64,000 nucleotides of DNA from Isoetes taiwanensis (lineage: Eukaryota; Streptophyta; Lycopodiopsida; Isoetales; Isoetaceae), in assembly GCA_021234155.1 (NCBI GenBank), contig JAJEKV010000108.1, positions 2,669,792-2,733,791 on the forward strand, given 5' to 3'. The position numbers were made by a program, and so were the translations under genes. Shown here in pieces: positions 59,982-64,000 of this stretch (the stretch's first letter is position 1; each line of letters opens with the position of its first letter). The notes below the pieces were generated by a model. It was not told the DNA's origin and did no database searches. It saw only the letters and a list, made by a program, of their open reading frames with translations.

Positions 59982-60340
59982 TCATAAGGCTGCGGCAACG
60001 TGGATCAAAATGTTCCTCCGGGGAACAAACTGATACTGCCTTACTAATGGAAGAGTCAACCTGGCTTCAACTTCTCGGCGGGCTTTCGCAATGACTCTTG
60101 TACGAGAGGACAACAAGGATATAGGCCTCCAATCATTAATAGTAGAAGGCTGCTTAACCTTAGGAATCAAGGAAATGCATGCGGTATTCAAGATCTATCC
60201 ATGTGAGAAAGGCTGCGGCAACTCAAGATACACTGGTACAATTCAAGCCCACTCTGGCAATAAATGCGAAAAGAACTCACGGGGATGCCATCCGGCCCGG
60301 ACATTTATCTGTAGCCATGCACATACATGCCTCAGCTAAA
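59982..60340 (-). pseudogene. LINE RT fingers to palm, 70-codon uninterrupted core
   Basis: The frame 59982-60191 starts NTACISLIPKVKQPSTIN and goes on with DWRPISLLSSRTRVIAKA, the first RT block of plant L1-like LINEs (usual NxTxIxLIPK...DYRPISLxxxxYKIIAKxLxxRL). It then reads YQFVPRRNILIHVAAAL (usual QxAFVPGRxIxDNxxxA). Upstream near 60300, in another frame, MSGPDGIPVSSF matches the SPGxDGxPxEFF start of the RT fingers. RT would copy the element RNA. The core is nearly error-free here, but the domain is broken on both sides. Confidence 0.88.
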
Positions 60341-61029
60341 TCCTCTCTGGAAACTCCTGCTCAAAAAAGCTCTCACGTTGGTGAGAGCAAATAGATAGCT
60401 TATGACCCCAAAACAAGCTCCTGCATCTCTGCTCATAGGGAAGTGCATTTCCAGCAAAACCACGAGAAATGAGCATGCACATACCTGCAACTCAATGGGA
60501 TCCTCCAAAGTCGACCATCGAGACAAAGCAAGGACGCCATAGGCCCGCATATGGCCTAAATGCTCGAAGAACAACAGAAGCAGACATATCCCTCCTTCAG
60601 CAGTGAGGGGCGCCTTCACAGCGCCTCCTTTAACTTTGCTCCAAAGCAACAATACTGACTACAACTTCTCCCTAATGCCATCGAGAATCTTCTCAACTCA
60701 CGATAAAGACTATGCAACTCCTAGCTCTGCTGCAGCGCCTACCGAAGACCTTAGCAAGCGCTTCACCACAGCCAGCGCGGTCACCATACCGGACATACCT
60801 TGAGGAGATGAAAAGGTATCAAGCCACAACTCACATGGTAGAAATCCATCGACGGGCGGGTGTTCAAAGCGGAACTGCCGTCAAGGAAAGCGGGGAGCAA
60901 CCGCACCACAATTTGGACAAAACACGAGGGTAATGATCGAAATGGAGGTAGGCAGATGTTACTCACGGTAGCAAAGAGGGCACCACCATCAATGCGCATG
61001 AAACGCACTTATAGGTCATGCCCTAGCAC
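60341..61029 (-). other. LINE linker between endonuclease and RT
   Basis: Connects the endonuclease and RT motifs of the minus-strand LINE. It contains a 106-codon minus frame at 60332-60652 and other short frames, none with a recognisable motif; length fits the usual linker. Confidence 0.5.
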
Positions 61030-61400
61030 TCGCCCGGCCACTTCAATCACCGCCTATTACAATAGGTGAAAGACAAGTCCCGGGGACCTCAACCAAGCCA
61101 AATCCTGCAGCAAACTGAGACCTTTGGTCCCTCCTCAAATCCACTGCTGGTGGGTGCGAACGAGGCGATCTTCTACTCGCTCTACCATGGTGAAATCCTA
61201 GCTGTGACCCGAGCAACGCAGCCCACCGGGGCTGCAACTTGTCCGGATGTGGCCCACAAAAGCACCCCAGCAGGAGGGGTGATTAGGGGCATAAACATCA
61301 ACAATCCCCCACTCTTGCCCAGCCCTCCAACCCACTTAATTGTGCTTTACCAGGCCAGGCACATGCTGGCTGCCAGGGTATGTGACGCATCCACTTCAAC
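61030..61400 (-). pseudogene. LINE AP-endonuclease fragment
   Basis: The minus strand reads a VDVYAPNHP-like string near 61295 (usual VYAPxxxxxR, with FWxxL after it). About 35 codons later, near 61190, comes DFTMVERVEDR (usual GDFNxVxxxxDR, where the Asp and Asn are catalytic). The Asn of GDFN is Thr here. Then SQFAAGFGLVEVPG follows near 61120 (usual F...L..L.D). Frames change between the blocks. Endonuclease would nick the target for priming. Confidence 0.7.
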
Positions 61401-61726
61401 AATATTAAAGAGTACCCCACTATTCCTTGAGAAGAAGCAGTAAAGCCAAGCGCCTACCAACCATATTCACATGAGCACGGACATATACCTATGACACTTG
61501 CTCCCCGAATCTGAGCCAATGTCGGGGCCCTTAGCTGCCGGAAGTGCACGAAATCTGGGCCCTCTTACTACTGGGGGATAGCACTTACATTCAAGCGAGG
61601 ATGGGCCCTTCATCCCGGAGGGAGAAGTGTCCCAGGCCCACACCGGACCAGCCCGGCCACTCCAGAGTCGACATCTAGAGCCCAGGAGGATTAATCCATT
61701 AATGTGACCCACAGTAGCTCATTTGT

Positions 61727-61851
61727 TCCACTTCAACACGTGTTGAAGTCCCCGAGCCCTCCGCGAGTCATGGGCCACAACTCGTGATATTCCACTTCCA
61801 ACACGTGTTGGAGTCCCGAACCTCCATGGAGTCATGGGCCACACACTAGTC
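61727..61851 (+). repeat. Tandem pair of about 65-bp units, each with a perfect 16-bp CACGTG palindrome
   Basis: Unit 1 (61727-61790) holds TTCAACACGTGTTGAA; unit 2 (61792-61851) holds TCCAACACGTGTTGGA. Both then read GTCCC.GA.CCT and GAGTCATGGGCCACA. A partial third start (CCACTCCATGGGTTG) follows at 61853. CACGTG is the plant G-box core, but there is no gene nearby to regulate. Confidence 0.85.
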
Positions 61852-64000
61852 TCCACTCCATGGGTTGCATCCCAGCCACATGCTCGGCCTGTCTGGCTAC
61901 TAGGACATCCCGGATCACTTGGCCCCACCCTTGCACAGCCTGTCCTCGGATCTAGCTACAACCAGGAATGCATACCCGGGCCTCACACAGGCCACCCGTC
62001 CCTGGCCATGTCGCCAGAAAGGCGGCCCGTGACAAGCACTTGCGGCCGTCCACACCGCACCTCCCTCCCCAGCGCCACCCACCTGGTCACGCCGCTCCAG
62101 CACCACGGAATTCCTGCACTTTGTGACCCTCGGGAGCCAGGTCACATCCCAACACACCGCCCCAACCCCTACATCTGGCACCGGTAGGGACTCGGGATCA
62201 TCAGGAGATTCAAATGGTACTTCCAATAATTCACTGAGCATGGATCTGGAAAGCGAACTTTCAAAGCTTCAAACCTCCAAGGAAGAAAAGAAAATGTGGG
62301 GACCCTCCTTGCTGGAAAGTAGGCATGTTTGCCATGACCCGAACAACACGGATCTTGGGGCTGCAGATAGAATGAGCCAAATATACACCAGACCATTGTG
62401 TAGAAACCAATCGAGCACCATACGAGTCGGGGAGGAAGATCCTGAATCTGGAACCAACACAGGTTTTAACCCATTATCAAAGCTGGTGGACATTCTTCGG
62501 AGTATAATCTTGTCTAACATAGATCACCAGCGTATCACCCAGAGCTAATAATTTGCACGCCTGAGAGGGCTACTCGGAAGCCTCGGGCACGGTTAGGAAG
62601 AAATTATTTGGTAAAATTTGGAGGGCGTCTGGGCAAACCCAGCCTCACTTCCTACGGATGTCAAATGACCCGGGAGCCTAAACCTCCCTGCGTGTCCAAT
62701 ATGTAACAGGTAGAAATGACTGACGCTTTGCAAATGAAACTAGATTATCAATGGTGCGTTTTATTACGAAATTGATCAATATATATAGGTCTGGAAGAAA
62801 TTGCACCGTCTGACAGTGATGATCCTCCTGAGCTTGGGAGCTTCTTGAACCACAGGCGGAGTTCTACTCACGAGACCTTGCGCTTAATCCAATCAAAGCC
62901 CGCAGTGATGCGAGCCGCAGTGTCATTGCCGCGAGGCGGCGCCGCGAGTTTGGTGCCGCCTGGCACCACGAAATCGAGGCACGGAGACACATGATGCCAG
63001 AAGGCGCATCACCGATAGTGATCCTTTAAGCAGGCCTTCGCGGATCCAGGTTTCGAGGGCGTAGCAGTGGAATCAAGGCCAGGTCTCAAAACACGATCTA
63101 CTTGGTCTAGGAATTATATTGAGGAGGAAGAGCAAATCCACACCTCTCAGGAGAAGTTCAAAACTCCCTGTCATACCAATTGCATGCCACTTCCTATTGC
63201 GCCTCTTCATCAACTTTGAGACCAGCGCCCCTTCCTTCTTGGAGGATTCTTTCCATATAAGCCATCTCCCTTGGCCGGCCCAAGCCATAATCAGCGAGCC
63301 CCCATCAGCTCATGGCGGGGAGCCATATGTGGGATGGTCAGGAAATGGTGTTGCAGCAACAAAAAAATCTGCATACACCGAAAGCAGTGATCATCGCCAT
63401 TGGATGGCTTTGGTTTATATTCCCATATTGAACTATCTTATATTATAATGTTGTGTGAATGGCGCCCTGGATGGGTACGTCAACTCTTGAATGGGCGGAG
63501 GTCGTGATCATTCCGGAAAAAACCCCTAACCCTATCGAAATTACGGAGTTGAGTCCTTCTTCGCCACCAAACCCTATCCCGAACTTCAGTTGAAGCAGGG
63601 TTACTTTTGCTCGGCCTCTCTTTCTTTGATTTGGGGTTCGGCCCTAAGTTTTAGCCTTCCACGATTTTTCAGGCAATAAAATGCGGGGCTTGTTGAACTG
63701 GGCCCACGAAATCACGGTATGACTTCTTAGTTAGGACTTCCCGCTTGGTTTGTTCTGTTTGATGTCGGGGATAATGGCAGCGGATCACTTGGTTGCTTGG
63801 TATAGGGAATAATTATTAGACAGTTTGGCACCTCAGACTGTCTTTTCATTCAGTGGTTTAGATCATTGTCGTGGGTTGTACTCTGTAGAAGACAAAGGCT
63901 CCACGGTGCATATGCTAGGTGAGTGGTTTAACTCTGCCGTTTTGGGTTGCTTGCTCTCTTTGAAAGTTAAGCGCATGAGGTTTGGAAGCAATACGTAACT
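61852..64000. other. GC-rich then mixed sequence, no gene recognised
   Basis: 61.85-62.5 kb is GC-rich and could be the 5' region or ORF1 of the minus-strand LINE. Frames of 75-141 codons exist on both strands, but none has a zinc knuckle or RRM-like motif. 62.55-64.0 kb is mixed in composition with a 109-codon plus frame (63119-63448) overlapping a 71-codon minus frame, both unrecognised. Confidence 0.35.

Larger units (their letters stand above)
57885..61450 (-). mobile_element. LINE (non-LTR retrotransposon), minus strand, best preserved element
   Basis: In minus-strand order: AP endonuclease (61.40-61.03 kb), RT fingers (60.34-60.18 kb), RT palm (60.19-59.70 kb), C-terminal region (59.1-58.0 kb) and possibly a short T-run at 57885-57892 representing the A-tail. 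GC content is above that of the flanks. The 3' end at the T-run is an inference; the 5' end and any ORF1 upstream of 61.45 kb are not recognised. Confidence 0.8.

Noticed and set aside
62123-62548. 141-codon and overlapping 117-codon plus-strand frames as genes
   Set aside because: They lie in GC-rich DNA upstream of the minus-strand LINE with frames open on both strands; no motif, and stop-poor GC-rich DNA gives such frames by chance.

Overview
This is eukaryotic nuclear DNA from a plant, almost certainly an intergenic, repeat-packed part of a large genome. The evidence is a mixture of degraded Ty1/copia, probable Ty3/gypsy and LINE elements with plant-type reverse-transcriptase motifs, small inverted-repeat elements, a tRNA-derived SINE-like sequence and satellite DNA. 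Coding stretches stay open for only about 60-190 codons and change frame often. I found no intact cellular gene, no operon-like layout, no CRISPR array and no true tRNA or rRNA gene. The age and density of the decayed elements would suit a gymnosperm or another large-genome plant, but the sequence does not settle this. Short GCG/GCGG-type inserts that differ between aligned repeat copies suggest the consensus may be noisy.

Layout. 0-6.6 kb: an old repeat of about 2 kb (1.2-3.8 kb), interrupted by a foldback MITE-like element; a second copy, inverted and without the MITE, lies at 53.1-55.2 kb. 6.6-8.3 kb: the 3' half of a minus-strand copia element (LTR, RNase H, RT with YVDD). 10.2-15.7 kb: a tandem-repeat district with two small arrays, then a satellite of about 790-bp units that reverses orientation near 13.15 kb, then a degenerate GGCATGTT minisatellite. 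19.6-21 kb: a possible gypsy RNase H fragment. 29.6-34.1 kb: an imperfect direct duplication with two copies of a 308-bp TIR element and a 120-bp tandem pair. 35.4-39.0 kb: the 5' half of a minus-strand copia element (RT start, integrase, gag, PBS-like site, LTR).

41-46 kb: a plus-strand LINE with endonuclease, RT and a short A-tail. 46-51 kb: a module repeated three times that ends in splice-donor-like AAG/GTAAGC or a close variant; one copy is split by a retrocopy with a 25-bp poly(A). 52.8 kb: the SINE-like element with a GATA tail. 57.9-61.4 kb: a minus-strand LINE with the best-preserved RT of the window. 61.7 kb: a tandem pair of perfect CACGTG palindromes.

The elements do not form a pathway. 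The window is best read as layered insertion history. The clearest stratigraphic evidence is the MITE that is present in one repeat copy and absent from the other, the retrocopy that splits a repeated module, and the two complementary copia halves with outward-placed, similar LTRs 32 kb apart. I did not find a convincing undescribed biological system.
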